The position numbers and the translations under genes are program-made. A stretch of 64,000 nucleotides of DNA from Xylanibacter rodentium (GTDB lineage: Bacteria > Bacteroidota > Bacteroidia > Bacteroidales > Bacteroidaceae). Shown here piece by piece: positions 17,535-26,921 of the stretch (the stretch's first letter is position 1; every line of letters begins with the position of its first letter). The stretch is taken from contig NZ_JABKKE010000014.1 in NCBI RefSeq assembly GCF_013166575.1, positions 1 to 64,000 on the forward strand, given 5' to 3'. The notes under the pieces were generated by a model. The model was not told where the DNA came from. It saw nothing but the letters and a program-made list of their open reading frames with translations, and made no database searches.

Positions 17535-17593
17535 TTTGTATGGGCGCCTATTTTGTATTACCTTTGCGGTGTACTATTACAGTAGTACACCGC
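17535..17593 (+). promoter_or_regulatory. Promoter with overlapping GntR-type palindromic operator
   Basis: -33 TTTG at 17535-17538, a 20-bp spacer and -7 TACCTTTG at 17559-17566. Starting on the last base of the -7 box is a perfect 28-bp palindrome, 17566-17593: arms GCGGTGTACTA and TAGTACACCGC around TTACAG. The position would let a dimeric repressor block transcription start. The likely ligand is the YtrA-type GntR regulator encoded at 19466-19816, the last gene of the same operon. Confidence 0.75.
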
Positions 17594-17672
17594 AAGCCGC
17601 CAATCCGTAGCGCCTGCGACAGCTTCGGTCAAGACACGACAAACGAAACAACAATATAAAAACGACACATAT

Positions 17673-18548
17673 ATGATTGAAATCAACAACATCAGCTTCA
17701 AGTATGTCAGCCTCCGCGGCCTGCCATTCCTCAAGTCTGACACTGCAAGGCACGGTGACAACATCTTCGAGAACTTCAGCATGACGCTGAACGAAGGCTG
17801 CGTCTACGGACTGCTCGGCAAGAACGGCACAGGCAAGTCGACACTGCTCTATATCATAAGCGGACTGCTCAGCCCGCAACATGGCACAGTGAAAATGGAT
17901 GGCGTGGAGACACGGCTGCGCCGCCCCGAGATGCTCCGCGAGATGTTTATAGTGCCCGAAGAATTCGACCTGCCACCGGTATCGCTCGACACGTATGTGA
18001 AAATGAACGCCCCGTTCTACCCCAACTTCAGCCGAGATGTGCTCGACACGTGTCTTCGCGACTTCGAGCTGCCGCTCTCAATGCAACTGGGCAAACTGTC
18101 GATGGGACAGAAAAAGAAGGTATACATGAGCTTTGCACTGGCCGCCGGCACACGACTGCTGCTGATGGACGAGCCGACAAACGGACTGGACATACCGTCA
18201 AAGAGCCAGTTCCGCCGCGTGGTGGCCAACTGCATGACAGACAGCCGCACTGTCGTCATCTCCACACATCAGGTACACGACGTAGAGCAATTGCTCGACC
18301 ACATCCTGATGATAAACCGCCGCGAAGTGCTTCTCAATGCCTCCGTGGCCGACATATGCTCGCAATATTCGTTCGAAATACGCCAGCCCGGAGCCGCCGA
18401 CAGCGATGATGTCCTGTATGCCGAGCCGTCGCTTCAGGGCAACTCCGTGATAGCACGACGGAACGAGGCATCGCCCGAGACACCGCTGAATCTCGAGTTG
18501 CTGTTCAACTACGTGAACCGGACGGACAACAATCAAGAACCGGAATGA
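17673..18548 (+). CDS. ABC transporter ATP-binding protein, YtrB-like
   Basis: A 291-residue cytosolic ATPase. Walker A GKNGTGKST is at residues 49-57, signature KLSMGQKKK and Walker B RLLLMDEPTNGLD follow, then the switch His in VISTHQVHD. The C-terminal 70 residues are an extension beyond the core domain. It is the first gene of a three-gene operon with a membrane partner and a GntR regulator. This layout is known for YtrA-regulated transporters that respond to cell-envelope stress in other bacteria; a role here in export or envelope stress is inference. Confidence 0.85.
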   Translation: MIEINNISFKYVSLRGLPFLKSDTARHGDNIFENFSMTLNEGCVYGLLGKNGTGKSTLLYIISGLLSPQHGTVKMDGVETRLRRPEMLREMFIVPEEFDLPPVSLDTYVKMNAPFYPNFSRDVLDTCLRDFELPLSMQLGKLSMGQKKKVYMSFALAAGTRLLLMDEPTNGLDIPSKSQFRRVVANCMTDSRTVVISTHQVHDVEQLLDHILMINRREVLLNASVADICSQYSFEIRQPGAADSDDVLYAEPSLQGNSVIARRNEASPETPLNLELLFNYVNRTDNNQEPE

Positions 18549-18599
18549 AAACGCGGAATGAAATCCGACAATCAACAGCAAACAAATAAAACAACGACA

Positions 18600-19469
18600 A
18601 TGGAAAATTTGAACACCAAGCGCCTCTGGCTCACGGCAAAGTGGGACGCTACAACAAACTGGAAATCGTCTGTAAGGATAATGGCCGGCATGACTTTCGG
18701 GCTGCTCATACTGTATACAGTACATTTTCTGAACATGCTCAACGTCATGTATTCTCCCGACTATATCACCAGTCAGTACAGGTCAATGGCGATAGAGACC
18801 AATATCAGCTTCATTGTATTCATGGTGGCGGGGGCAAGCCTTATATTTGCCAACATGAGGACAAAACAACAGCGCATCGCCTTCTGTATGCTGCCGGCAT
18901 CCAATGCCGAAAAATATATTGTGCGCTGGCTGTGGGCCACGGTGGGATTCGCGCTGATATTCATATGTGCATCGGTGGCGGCCGATCTGATACGTATTGT
19001 GATATGGTGGATAGCCGGTTACGGATATACCGGCTCGGTGGTGGCGACAGGTACGGGCATATTATACGAGTCCGTATGTAATGTATTGGCCAACTGTGGA
19101 ACGGCACACACTGGCGACTCCATACATGCCTTGAAGCAGAAAGAGAATTATGCCATAATGACGTACTGCATTTCATTCTGTGTGATGGCGCATTCATTCT
19201 ATATTCTGGGCGGCACACTGTTCCGACGCAATGCCTGGCTGCTCACTACGCTCACAGCCATAGTGCTGGCCATAATACTGCTGCATACCGGCAACTTCCC
19301 GTTTATAGACGGGACACTCTTCGGGCGCAGATGTAGCATCGAACAGAAAATCATGGCATTATACATATTGTCCGGCATATTCGCAATGCTCTCTGTGGTA
19401 TTCTACATAGTGAGCTGGAAACTGTTCAGACGCATGCAGGTAATCAACGACAGAACCATCAACCTATGA
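18600..19469 (+). CDS. ABC transporter membrane protein
   Basis: A 289-residue inner membrane protein with about six predicted membrane segments (for example MAGMTFGLLILYTVHFLNML, ISFIVFMVAGASLIFANM, TVGFALIFICASVAADLI). No further family is recognised. The start MENLNTKRL at 18600 is preferred; the in-frame ATG at 18558 adds only a Gln/Thr-rich stretch close to the previous stop. Its stop overlaps the ATG of the regulator by 4 bp, so the two are translationally coupled. It is the probable permease for the ATPase before it. Confidence 0.75.
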   Translation: MENLNTKRLWLTAKWDATTNWKSSVRIMAGMTFGLLILYTVHFLNMLNVMYSPDYITSQYRSMAIETNISFIVFMVAGASLIFANMRTKQQRIAFCMLPASNAEKYIVRWLWATVGFALIFICASVAADLIRIVIWWIAGYGYTGSVVATGTGILYESVCNVLANCGTAHTGDSIHALKQKENYAIMTYCISFCVMAHSFYILGGTLFRRNAWLLTTLTAIVLAIILLHTGNFPFIDGTLFGRRCSIEQKIMALYILSGIFAMLSVVFYIVSWKLFRRMQVINDRTINL

Positions 19470-19816
19470 CGACATTCAGCAACGACAAGGCCATATACCT
19501 GCAGATGGCCGACCGCCTGTGCGACGAGATTCTGGCCGGCCTCTACGGTGACGACGACCGCATACCGAGCGTCCGCGAATATGCCGTGCTGCTGCAGGTG
19601 AACACCAACACGGCCGTGAAGGCGTACGACGCTTTGGCACGCGACGGCATCATCTACAACCGCCGCGGCCTTGGCTACTTCGTGTCCGCAGGCGCACGCG
19701 ACACCATCATGCAGGCACGCCGCAGGGAGTTTATGGAGCAGACACTGCCCGACGTGTTCCGCCGTATGAGACTGCTGGGGATTGGCATAGACGAGGTGGT
19801 AAAGCGGTGGGAGTGA
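19466..19816 (+). CDS. GntR-family transcriptional regulator, YtrA subtype
   Basis: A 116-residue short GntR protein. The winged-helix DNA-binding domain fills residues 7-75 (IYLQMADRLCDEILAGLY, IPSVREYAVLLQVNTNTAVKAYDAL, GIIYNRRGLGYFVS). The short helical C-terminus lacks a large effector domain, as in YtrA regulators. It closes the ABC operon and probably represses it through the 28-bp palindrome at 17566-17593, giving autoregulation. The effector is unknown. Confidence 0.85.
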   Translation: MTTFSNDKAIYLQMADRLCDEILAGLYGDDDRIPSVREYAVLLQVNTNTAVKAYDALARDGIIYNRRGLGYFVSAGARDTIMQARRREFMEQTLPDVFRRMRLLGIGIDEVVKRWE

Positions 19817-19856
19817 CGGCAAGGATGCACGGCCAAAACCTGAGCGGGCCGATTAG

Positions 19857-19890
19857 ATTGCGAAGTTTTTACAACTTAATCGCAACTTTT
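19857..19890 (+). terminator. Weak terminator-like hairpin after the GntR operon
   Basis: TTGCGAAGTT...AACTTAATCGCAA forms an imperfect stem followed by CTTTT. It lies about 45 bp after the regulator stop. No other gene is seen in 19817-20158. Confidence 0.4.
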
Positions 19891-20028
19891 CAGCCACCAC
19901 ACCCGTCTAATGCAATAAAAACATCTCCGTCAATCAAGATGCACAGAAGCAAAATTACGTATTTTAGTATTAACAAAATATAAAATGGGGGGGTAAAATA
20001 CCGACAGTATATTTTCAATACAAAGTAT

Positions 20029-20036
20029 TACCTTTG
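20029..20036 (+). promoter_or_regulatory. MacAB-TolC operon promoter -7 box
   Basis: TACCTTTG matches the consensus. A leader of about 115 nt follows. At 20050-20110 the leader contains GTTCTCGTC...GACGAAACGAG and ends TTTGCCACGGCGAGAAAAC, possibly a decayed family A repeat. An ATG at 20151 begins a 7-codon frame (MDLWKAF) overlapping the ATPase start. Confidence 0.5.
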
Positions 20037-20158
20037 CAACGGAAATGAATGTTCTCGTCGACCCTGATGGACGAAACGAGCTTTCCCAGACTTTGCCACG
20101 GCGAGAAAACTGAAAATTAAATTCAACATATAAACAATAAAACAAAAATTATGGATTT

Positions 20159-20887
20159 ATGGAAAGCGTTTTGACTCTCCGCGATGTCAACAAGACCTAT
20201 CACGGCGCACAGCCTCTACACGTGCTCAAAGGCATAAACCTCGACATATGTCGCGGAGAGTTTGTATCGATAATGGGCTCGTCGGGTTCGGGCAAGTCCA
20301 CACTGCTCAACATTCTTGGCATACTCGACAACTACGACTCGGGCGAATACCGTCTCGGCGGACAGCTGATATGGAACCTGAGCGAAAGGCGGGCGGCGGA
20401 ATACCGCAACCGCATGATTGGATTCATCTTCCAGTCGTTCAATCTCATATCGTTCAAGACAGCAGTGGAAAACGTTGAGCTGCCGCTGTTCTATCAGGGC
20501 GTGAGCCGCCGCAAGCGCCATCAGATGGCAATGGAATATCTCGACCGGCTGGGACTGGCGCAATGGGCGGGACATTATCCTAACGAACTGTCGGGCGGAC
20601 AGAAGCAGCGTGTGGCCATAGCACGCGCACTGATAACACAGCCGCAGATTATCCTTGCCGACGAACCGACCGGAGCACTCGACTCACGGACGAGTGTGGA
20701 GGTGATGCAGCTGCTGAAACAGCTCAACGAGGAGCAGGGCATCACGATAGTGGTGGTGACGCACGAAAGCGGCGTGGCCAACGAGACAAACAAGATAGTA
20801 CACATCAAGGACGGACTGATAGGCAGCATAGAGGAGAACAACGACCACCATGCATCGCCTTTCGGCATGGGAGGAGTGATGAAATGA
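20159..20887 (+). CDS. MacB/LolD-type ABC transporter ATP-binding protein
   Basis: A 242-residue ATPase with Walker A GSSGSGKST (residues 40-48), signature ELSGGQKQRVAIARAL, Walker B ILADEPTGALD and switch VVTHE. The sequence is typical of the LolD/MacB branch, which powers mechanotransmission-type transporters rather than classic permeation. It is the first gene of a five-gene operon encoding two MacB-like membrane proteins, a MacA-like adaptor and a TolC-like channel, so it probably drives efflux of a drug, peptide or lipid across both membranes. Confidence 0.9.
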   Translation: MESVLTLRDVNKTYHGAQPLHVLKGINLDICRGEFVSIMGSSGSGKSTLLNILGILDNYDSGEYRLGGQLIWNLSERRAAEYRNRMIGFIFQSFNLISFKTAVENVELPLFYQGVSRRKRHQMAMEYLDRLGLAQWAGHYPNELSGGQKQRVAIARALITQPQIILADEPTGALDSRTSVEVMQLLKQLNEEQGITIVVVTHESGVANETNKIVHIKDGLIGSIEENNDHHASPFGMGGVMK

Positions 20888-22143
20888 AAGACATATTCAC
20901 CGAAATATGGGCAACCGCCCGACGCAACAAACTCCGCACGGCACTCACAGGCTTCTCCGTGGCATGGGGCATATTCATGCTGATATTCCTGCTCGGCGCC
21001 GGCAACGGGCTGATAAACGCACAATTGCAAAGTTCCGACCGCTTCCTTACCAACTCGATGATGGTGTTCGGCGGTTGGACATCAAAACCGTACGACGGAC
21101 TGAAAGAGGGCCGGAAAATAAGTCTCAACGAAAAGGACATGACGAGCACCGGATGCCTGTTCGCCGACAATGTCGACAATGTCGGGGCATCACTCAGCCA
21201 GTATGGTGTGACAATGAGCTTCGGAAACCAATATGTAAATCCTGACCTGGCAGGAGTATACCCCAACCACTTCGAGATAAACAAACGCGAACTGCTGTAC
21301 GGACGCTTCATAAACAATATCGACATACGCGAAAGGCGAAAGGTGTTGGTGGTGAACAAGGATCATGCAAAGGAGCTGATGCCGAAAGGATATGCCCGCC
21401 TCGTGGGGCGCCACGTCAACATCAACGGCACGGCATATAAGGTGGTGGGCATATACAAGCCCGACAAAAGCATGCAGGACAACGAAACGTTCACTCCGTT
21501 CACCACGATAAAGACCATATACGGCATGGGCGACGAGGTCGGCGACATCGAGTTTTCGTTTCACGGGCTGGTCACCGAGCAGCAGAACAAGGACTTTGAA
21601 GACCGATACCGCACCAAACTGAACACCAACCACCGTGCCGCTCCCGATGACAACAGCGCCGTATGGCTGTGGAACCGGTACATGGACAACATACAGATGA
21701 ACACCGGCATAGGCATCATACGCACGGCACTGTGGATAGTGGGGCTGTTCACACTGCTCAGCGGCATTGTCGGCGTGAGCAACATCATGCTCATCACCGT
21801 AAAAGAACGCACCCGCGAATTCGGCATCCGCAAGGCCATAGGGGCCACACCTTGGTCTATCCTGCGGCTGATTATAGTGGAAAGTGTCATCATTACCACA
21901 ATATTCGGATATGCCGGCATGCTCTGCGGAATAGCCGCCAACGAATATATGGATGCTACCATAGGGCACGAGAAAGTGGACACGGGGATGTTTGAGGCTA
22001 CGATTTTCGCCAATCCTACAGTAGGACTGGATGTTTGTATCGAAGCTACGCTCGTGATGATAGCAGCCGGCACCATCGCCGGACTAATACCCGCACGCAA
22101 AGCCGCAAGGATAAGGCCGATAGAGGCGTTAAGGGCCGAATAG
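20884..22143 (+). CDS. MacB-like ABC transporter permease 1
   Basis: A 419-residue membrane protein with the MacB layout: N-terminal membrane helix (TALTGFSVAWGIFMLIFLLGAGNGL), a large periplasmic core domain (about residues 45-285) and three C-terminal helices beginning near TALWIVGLFTLLSGIVGVSNIMLITV, followed by ERTREFGIRKAIGATP, the conserved FtsX/MacB loop. It overlaps the ATPase gene by 4 bp. It is a paralog of the next gene; the pair probably form a heterodimer. Confidence 0.88.
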   Translation: MKDIFTEIWATARRNKLRTALTGFSVAWGIFMLIFLLGAGNGLINAQLQSSDRFLTNSMMVFGGWTSKPYDGLKEGRKISLNEKDMTSTGCLFADNVDNVGASLSQYGVTMSFGNQYVNPDLAGVYPNHFEINKRELLYGRFINNIDIRERRKVLVVNKDHAKELMPKGYARLVGRHVNINGTAYKVVGIYKPDKSMQDNETFTPFTTIKTIYGMGDEVGDIEFSFHGLVTEQQNKDFEDRYRTKLNTNHRAAPDDNSAVWLWNRYMDNIQMNTGIGIIRTALWIVGLFTLLSGIVGVSNIMLITVKERTREFGIRKAIGATPWSILRLIIVESVIITTIFGYAGMLCGIAANEYMDATIGHEKVDTGMFEATIFANPTVGLDVCIEATLVMIAAGTIAGLIPARKAARIRPIEALRAE

Positions 22144-22194
22144 CAAACAATAATTCCATTAATCCCACAAAAAAACTCCCATAACAACAAAAAA

Positions 22195-23439
22195 ATGAAA
22201 CCCGACATAGATACATACAGGGAAATCATAGACACACTCACACGCAACAAGAGCCGCAGTTTTCTGACCGGCTTCGGAGTCTTTTGGGGCGTGTTCATGC
22301 TGATAGCCCTAATCGGAGGCGGCAACGGATTGAAAGAAATGCTGCAAAACAACTTCGCCGGATTTGCCACCAACTCGGCCATGGTATGGGCGCAACCTAC
22401 CACCAAGGCGTACAAAGGTCTGAGCAAAGGCAGGCAATGGACAATGGTATACAAGGATGTAGAGCGGCTCAAACAGCACATACCGGAGATTGACAAGGCT
22501 TGTCCGCTGTTGTTCTCACGTGGCGACAATGCTGTGTTTGAAGACCGGTCGGCATCATGTAGCGTAAGAGGCACCACCCCTGACTACAGCAGCATTGCCG
22601 AACCGCAAATGCTATACGGCCGATACCTCAACGAGATGGACATGACGCACAACAGAAAGGTGTGTGTGATAGGCCGGAGAATATACAACGACCTTTTCCC
22701 GGGTGGCGGAGACCCTTGCGGCAAGGCCATACGCGTGAACAATATATATTACAATGTGGTGGGTGTGGACTGCTCGATGAGAAACATCAACATCGGAGGA
22801 CGGGCCGAAAGAGCGATAGTACTGCCTATCACTGTGGTACAGAAAGCATACAACCGCGGCAACAGTGTCGACATCATTGCCGTGACGGCACGACCCGGTG
22901 TGACCATGAGTTCACTGACCGACCGCATGCGCGAAGTGGTGGCACGGGCTCATTCGGTTGATCCCTCCGACGAACAGGGCGTGGCTATATTCAACACCGA
23001 GGTGATGTTCATGATGCTCGACAATCTGTTCAACGGTGTGAACTTTCTGATATGGCTCGTGGGCATAGGCACACTGCTGGCCGGAGCCATCGGTGTGTCG
23101 AACATAATGATGGTGACCGTGCGCGAGCGAACCACCGAAATCGGCATAAGACGAGCCATAGGAGCCACACCGTCCAACATCCTGTCGCAAATATTGGCAG
23201 AAAGCATAGTGCTGACCGCTGTGGCAGGCATGAGCGGCATTCTGTTTGCCGTGACCATACTGCAGATGCTTGAACTGGGCACCACTACCGACGGGATTAC
23301 CGCAGCAAGGTTTCAGGTTGACTTCCATACGGCCATATCCGCTGCCGCACTACTTACCATACTCGGTGGTATGGCCGGACTCGCCCCGGCATGGCGGGCC
23401 ATGAGCATAAAACCTGTGGATGCCATGAGGGACGAGTAG
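22195..23439 (+). CDS. MacB-like ABC transporter permease 2
   Basis: A 414-residue paralog of the preceding permease with the same architecture: first helix FLTGFGVFWGVFMLIALIGG, periplasmic core, then ANGVNFLIWLVGIG-like helices with SNIMMVTVRERTTEIGIRRAIGATP. It starts 51 bp after permease 1. Duplicate permeases with one ATPase are usual in Bacteroidetes Mac-type operons. Substrate unknown. Confidence 0.88.
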   Translation: MKPDIDTYREIIDTLTRNKSRSFLTGFGVFWGVFMLIALIGGGNGLKEMLQNNFAGFATNSAMVWAQPTTKAYKGLSKGRQWTMVYKDVERLKQHIPEIDKACPLLFSRGDNAVFEDRSASCSVRGTTPDYSSIAEPQMLYGRYLNEMDMTHNRKVCVIGRRIYNDLFPGGGDPCGKAIRVNNIYYNVVGVDCSMRNINIGGRAERAIVLPITVVQKAYNRGNSVDIIAVTARPGVTMSSLTDRMREVVARAHSVDPSDEQGVAIFNTEVMFMMLDNLFNGVNFLIWLVGIGTLLAGAIGVSNIMMVTVRERTTEIGIRRAIGATPSNILSQILAESIVLTAVAGMSGILFAVTILQMLELGTTTDGITAARFQVDFHTAISAAALLTILGGMAGLAPAWRAMSIKPVDAMRDE

Positions 23440-23496
23440 ATTTCCATCCCATTCCCTGCCATAAAAAGAAAAAACAACAAAAAAAACGACATCAAT

Positions 23497-24609
23497 ATGA
23501 AGAAGTATTCAAAACTGATTATCGCGGTCATCATCGCCTTGATTTTCATCGGAACATTCGTATTCCTCTATCAAAAGTCGCAGCCGAAACCTGTGGCCTA
23601 CAACGAGTTTCTGCCCAAGAAAGGCGATATTGCCCGTACAACCATCATCACCGGCAAGATCGAGCCGCGCAACGAGGTAAGCATAAAACCGCTGATAAGC
23701 GGTATTATCACTGAAATAACGAAGGAGGCCGGAGTATATGTACAGGCCGGAGAAGTGATAGCCAAGGTGACAGTGATACCCGAGATGAGCTCGCTCAGTT
23801 CAGCCGAAAGCCGCGTGCGCATGGCCGAAATCAACCTGAAGCAAGCCAAGACGGACTTTGAGCGCGAAAAGAATCTGTACGACAAGAAGCTGGTCAGTGC
23901 CGAGGAATTTGACAAAGTGAGCCAGGCACTGCAACAGGCACACGAGGAAAAGATGGCGGCGGACGACGCCCTGCAGGTGGTACGCGACGGTGTGTCGCGC
24001 AGCAATGCCAATGCCAGTTCGACTCTGATACGCTCAACAATATCCGGAGTAATACTCGACATTCCTGTCAAAGTGGGCAACTCAGTCATACCGAGCAACT
24101 CATTCAACGACGGAACGACCATAGCGAATGTCGCAAACATGAACGACCTGATATTCAAGGGAAACATCGATGAGACCGAAGTGGGACAACTGAAAGAGAA
24201 CATGCCGATGAAAATTACAATCGGAGCAATGCATAACACGAAATTCGACGCATCGCTGGAGTACATATCGCCCAAAGCCTTGGAAAACAACGGTGCCAAC
24301 CAGTTTGAGATAAAGGCGGCCGTAAATATCGCAAACGGCAGAAACATACGTTCGGGATACAGTGCCAACGCCGAGATTGTGCTTGACAAAGTCACCGGAG
24401 TACTCACTCTGCCGGAAAGCGCCATCAACTTCGAAGGTGACTCGACATTCGTATACATAGTCAAAGGCAGCAGTGACAAGAAGACCTACGAGCGGAAGCC
24501 GGTAACAACAGGACTCAGCGACGGCGTGAACATAGAAATCAAGAAAGGACTGACGGCAAAGGACAAAGTGCGCGGCCCGCAGATTGTAGGAGAGGACGAC
24601 AACAAATAA
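23497..24609 (+). CDS. MacA-like periplasmic adaptor (membrane fusion protein)
   Basis: A 370-residue HlyD/MacA-type protein: one N-terminal membrane anchor (LIIAVIIALIFIGTFVFLY), a split lipoyl domain (GIITEITKEAGVYVQAGEVI and ISGVILDIPVKVGNSVIP), an alpha-helical hairpin between them (about residues 100-170, rich in Glu/Lys/Gln) and beta-barrel and membrane-proximal domains (NIANGRNIRSGYSANAEIVLDK). It links the MacB-like permeases to the TolC-like channel encoded next. Confidence 0.9.
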   Translation: MKKYSKLIIAVIIALIFIGTFVFLYQKSQPKPVAYNEFLPKKGDIARTTIITGKIEPRNEVSIKPLISGIITEITKEAGVYVQAGEVIAKVTVIPEMSSLSSAESRVRMAEINLKQAKTDFEREKNLYDKKLVSAEEFDKVSQALQQAHEEKMAADDALQVVRDGVSRSNANASSTLIRSTISGVILDIPVKVGNSVIPSNSFNDGTTIANVANMNDLIFKGNIDETEVGQLKENMPMKITIGAMHNTKFDASLEYISPKALENNGANQFEIKAAVNIANGRNIRSGYSANAEIVLDKVTGVLTLPESAINFEGDSTFVYIVKGSSDKKTYERKPVTTGLSDGVNIEIKKGLTAKDKVRGPQIVGEDDNK

Positions 24610-24672
24610 TCACGCCAAATGATTAATCAAGGACAATATCAATCACGCAACAACAAACACACGAAGACAATC

Positions 24673-26034
24673 ATGAGAATGAGCCATATAAAGCCGGTAC
24701 TGTCACTGACACTCATGTTGGCCGCAACAGCCATGCCGGCACAACAAGTCAGGACTTGGACACTGAAGCAGTGCATCGACCATGCTCTGGAACACAACAT
24801 TGGAATAAAACAACACGAGAACGAACGACGCCGGCAGGAACTTCAACTGTCTACAGCCCGAAACAGCAGGCTGCCAAACCTTGATGCCTCGGTAAGCCAG
24901 AATTTCTCGTTCGGCCGCGGACTGACGGCACAAAACACTTATACCAACACCAATACGAGCAGCACATCGTTCAGCATCGGAACGGGCATTCCGCTATTCA
25001 CTGGCATGAACATTCCCAATACAATCAAGCTGAACCGACTGAATCTTGAAGCTGCCACGGCCGACCTCGAAAAAGCCAGAAACGACATAAGGATGCAGGT
25101 GGCACAGGCTTACGTGGAGATTCTCTATGCCATGGAGATTGCCGACGTGGCACAAAGACAAATCAGCATAGACTCAATGCAGACCGAAAGGCTACAGGCT
25201 ATGGCAGACAACGGAAAGGCAAGTGAGGTGGAACTGTCCCAACAGAAGGCTACATTGGCACAAAGCCGATACACGGCTACACAGGCAGACAACAACATGA
25301 AGCTGGCTATACTTACGTTATCGCAGTTGCTTGAGCTGCCCACACCTGAGAATTTTTCCATCATCCGTCCCGAAACAGACAGCACTCCATCATCCGACGG
25401 GCACACTTCTACCTATACGGCAATACTGCCGTCGCCCGACGTGATATTCGCAGAGGCTTTAGAATCCAGACCGGAAATACAGGCTGAACAACTACGGCTG
25501 AAAGGCACGGAACGGAATATTGCAATTGCACGTTCGGCTCTCTATCCGCAGCTGTCACTCAACGCCGGACTGGGGTCCAACTATTACAAGACTTCCGGAT
25601 TCAGAGCCGAGTCATTCTCCGAGCAGATGAAGAACAACTTCAGCCAATATATAGGGTTCAACCTGAGTATCCCGATATTCAACCGCTTTCAAACACGCAA
25701 CAACATACGATCGGCCAAAATCAGCCGTGAGATACAGATGTTGCAACTGGACAACACCAGGAAAACACTATACAAGGAAATTCAACAGGTGTACTACAAC
25801 GCCAAGGCTGCAGCAGCCAAATACAACAGCAGCAGCCAGACCAGACAAAGCAGCGAAAATGCCTTCCTGCTGATGACAGCGAAATACGAGAACGGAAAAG
25901 CCGCCATAACAGAGTTCAACGAGGCAAAAAACAACTATCTGAAAGCCGAAAGCGACCTGACACAAGCACGATACGAATATATGTACCAAACGGCTCTTCT
26001 CGATTTCTACCGCGGACATGAACTCGGGTTTTAA
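24673..26034 (+). CDS. TolC-family outer membrane efflux channel
   Basis: A 453-residue exported protein. The signal peptide ends at AMPAQQ. Two repeats of the outer membrane efflux protein fold are visible: RTWTLKQCIDHALEHNIGIKQ at the start of the mature part, then long coiled-coil helices and YPQLSLNAGLGSNYY at the second repeat. The ATG at 24673 places the signal peptide near the N-terminus; the in-frame ATG at 24619 adds 18 polar residues. It completes a tripartite efflux pump. Confidence 0.9.
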   Translation: MRMSHIKPVLSLTLMLAATAMPAQQVRTWTLKQCIDHALEHNIGIKQHENERRRQELQLSTARNSRLPNLDASVSQNFSFGRGLTAQNTYTNTNTSSTSFSIGTGIPLFTGMNIPNTIKLNRLNLEAATADLEKARNDIRMQVAQAYVEILYAMEIADVAQRQISIDSMQTERLQAMADNGKASEVELSQQKATLAQSRYTATQADNNMKLAILTLSQLLELPTPENFSIIRPETDSTPSSDGHTSTYTAILPSPDVIFAEALESRPEIQAEQLRLKGTERNIAIARSALYPQLSLNAGLGSNYYKTSGFRAESFSEQMKNNFSQYIGFNLSIPIFNRFQTRNNIRSAKISREIQMLQLDNTRKTLYKEIQQVYYNAKAAAAKYNSSSQTRQSSENAFLLMTAKYENGKAAITEFNEAKNNYLKAESDLTQARYEYMYQTALLDFYRGHELGF

Positions 26035-26079
26035 CTGCAAACGGAATTGACGTTACAACAGATATATATAAAAAACGAG

Positions 26080-26142
26080 CGTTTTCGTTAAGCCAAATGA
26101 GCAATGCCAAACTTGTTTGGGCATTGCCATGGCGAGAAAACG
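26080..26142 (-). repeat. Family A imperfect palindrome, copy 4, variant inner stem
   Basis: The outer parts match the family (CGTTTTCGTTAAGCCAAATGA and CATGGCGAGAAAACG), but the inner hairpin is GCAATGCC-AAAC-TT-GTTT-GGGCATTGC instead of GCAGAG...CTCTGC. Both sides of the stem differ from copy 1 together, so pairing is kept. GATGAAATCC follows, as at other copies. Confidence 0.9.
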
Positions 26143-26211
26143 AGGGATGAAATCCGAATGTTTGTTACCATAATATAAAGACATAATCCAGTCTATTATT
26201 CATAAACAATT

Positions 26212-26243
26212 GCGGCGGATCCTTTGTGAAAAGAGTCCGCCGC
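26212..26243. terminator. GC-rich hairpin between convergent transcripts
   Basis: GCGGCGGA / TCCGCCGC arms around a 16-nt loop that itself partly pairs. It lies between the TolC-like gene and the convergent lipoprotein gene. No long U-run follows on either strand, so the terminator call is tentative. Confidence 0.4.
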
Positions 26244-26286
26244 TAAATCTATATGAATACCGGATTATGCAATACTAAAATGTCTA

Positions 26287-26901
26287 TCAATTATTATATG
26301 GCACTACATATAATTGAAGATAAAAATCCCTTTGGCCTGTATATTCATTCATTAACTCTGTCATTGGCATTTGATACTTATCACCAGCTTGAACTGATGT
26401 GCAAATAACTTCACCAAGTTCAATTGTCCAATCTTCTTGAAAAGCATTATATAATATAACCTTATAATCTCCAAACTTAAGATATGGCGCAATATCAATC
26501 TCTACAGTCATATACCATCTTTCATTCTGTATCAACATATCCTTTGACGGTATACTAAAGGTCATCATTCTATCATAATTGAAAGATCCACCTAAACATT
26601 GTGATTGCGAATAATAATCTACATTATAACTCCCTATCAAAGGTGGGTTGTATGCATCATCACCAAAATAACTATACAATATGATTCTTGAAAAAGAAAC
26701 CAAACCAACACAATCTGTCATTGATGGAGAATATGTAACACATAAATGGAAATTAACATCTTCATATTTCTCTTCTACACTACGTGTGCTTTCTTGCATC
26801 GGACTATGTTTGGTTCTCATATCAAAATCATAATCATCTTGAGAAGAACATGAATATAATGATACGACTATAATAAACAATAAGAATAAAAGTTTTTTCA
26901 T
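26287..26901 (-). CDS. Hypothetical lipoprotein
   Basis: A 204-residue protein with a lipoprotein signal (MKKLLFLLFIIVVSLYSC, lipid-modified Cys18) followed by SSQDDYDFD, the acidic stretch common in Bacteroidetes surface lipoproteins. The remainder is beta-rich with no motif I recognise. Base composition is clearly more AT-rich than the efflux operon beside it, which may indicate separate origin. It is followed by a hairpin to the left and is probably monocistronic. Confidence 0.7.
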   Translation of the reverse strand: MKKLLFLLFIIVVSLYSCSSQDDYDFDMRTKHSPMQESTRSVEEKYEDVNFHLCVTYSPSMTDCVGLVSFSRIILYSYFGDDAYNPPLIGSYNVDYYSQSQCLGGSFNYDRMMTFSIPSKDMLIQNERWYMTVEIDIAPYLKFGDYKVILYNAFQEDWTIELGEVICTSVQAGDKYQMPMTELMNEYTGQRDFYLQLYVVPYNN

Positions 26902-26921
26902 ATCTATATTTTTAAAAATAA

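Noticed and set aside
19950..19957. Minus-strand TAATTTTG box as an antisense promoter to the GntR gene
   Set aside because: A single -7-like match in AT-rich DNA without a -33 element or a downstream minus-strand gene is not sufficient.
26212..26243. Attachment site or IS end
   Set aside because: No transposase or integrase gene and no matching end nearby; a simple hairpin between convergent genes explains it.
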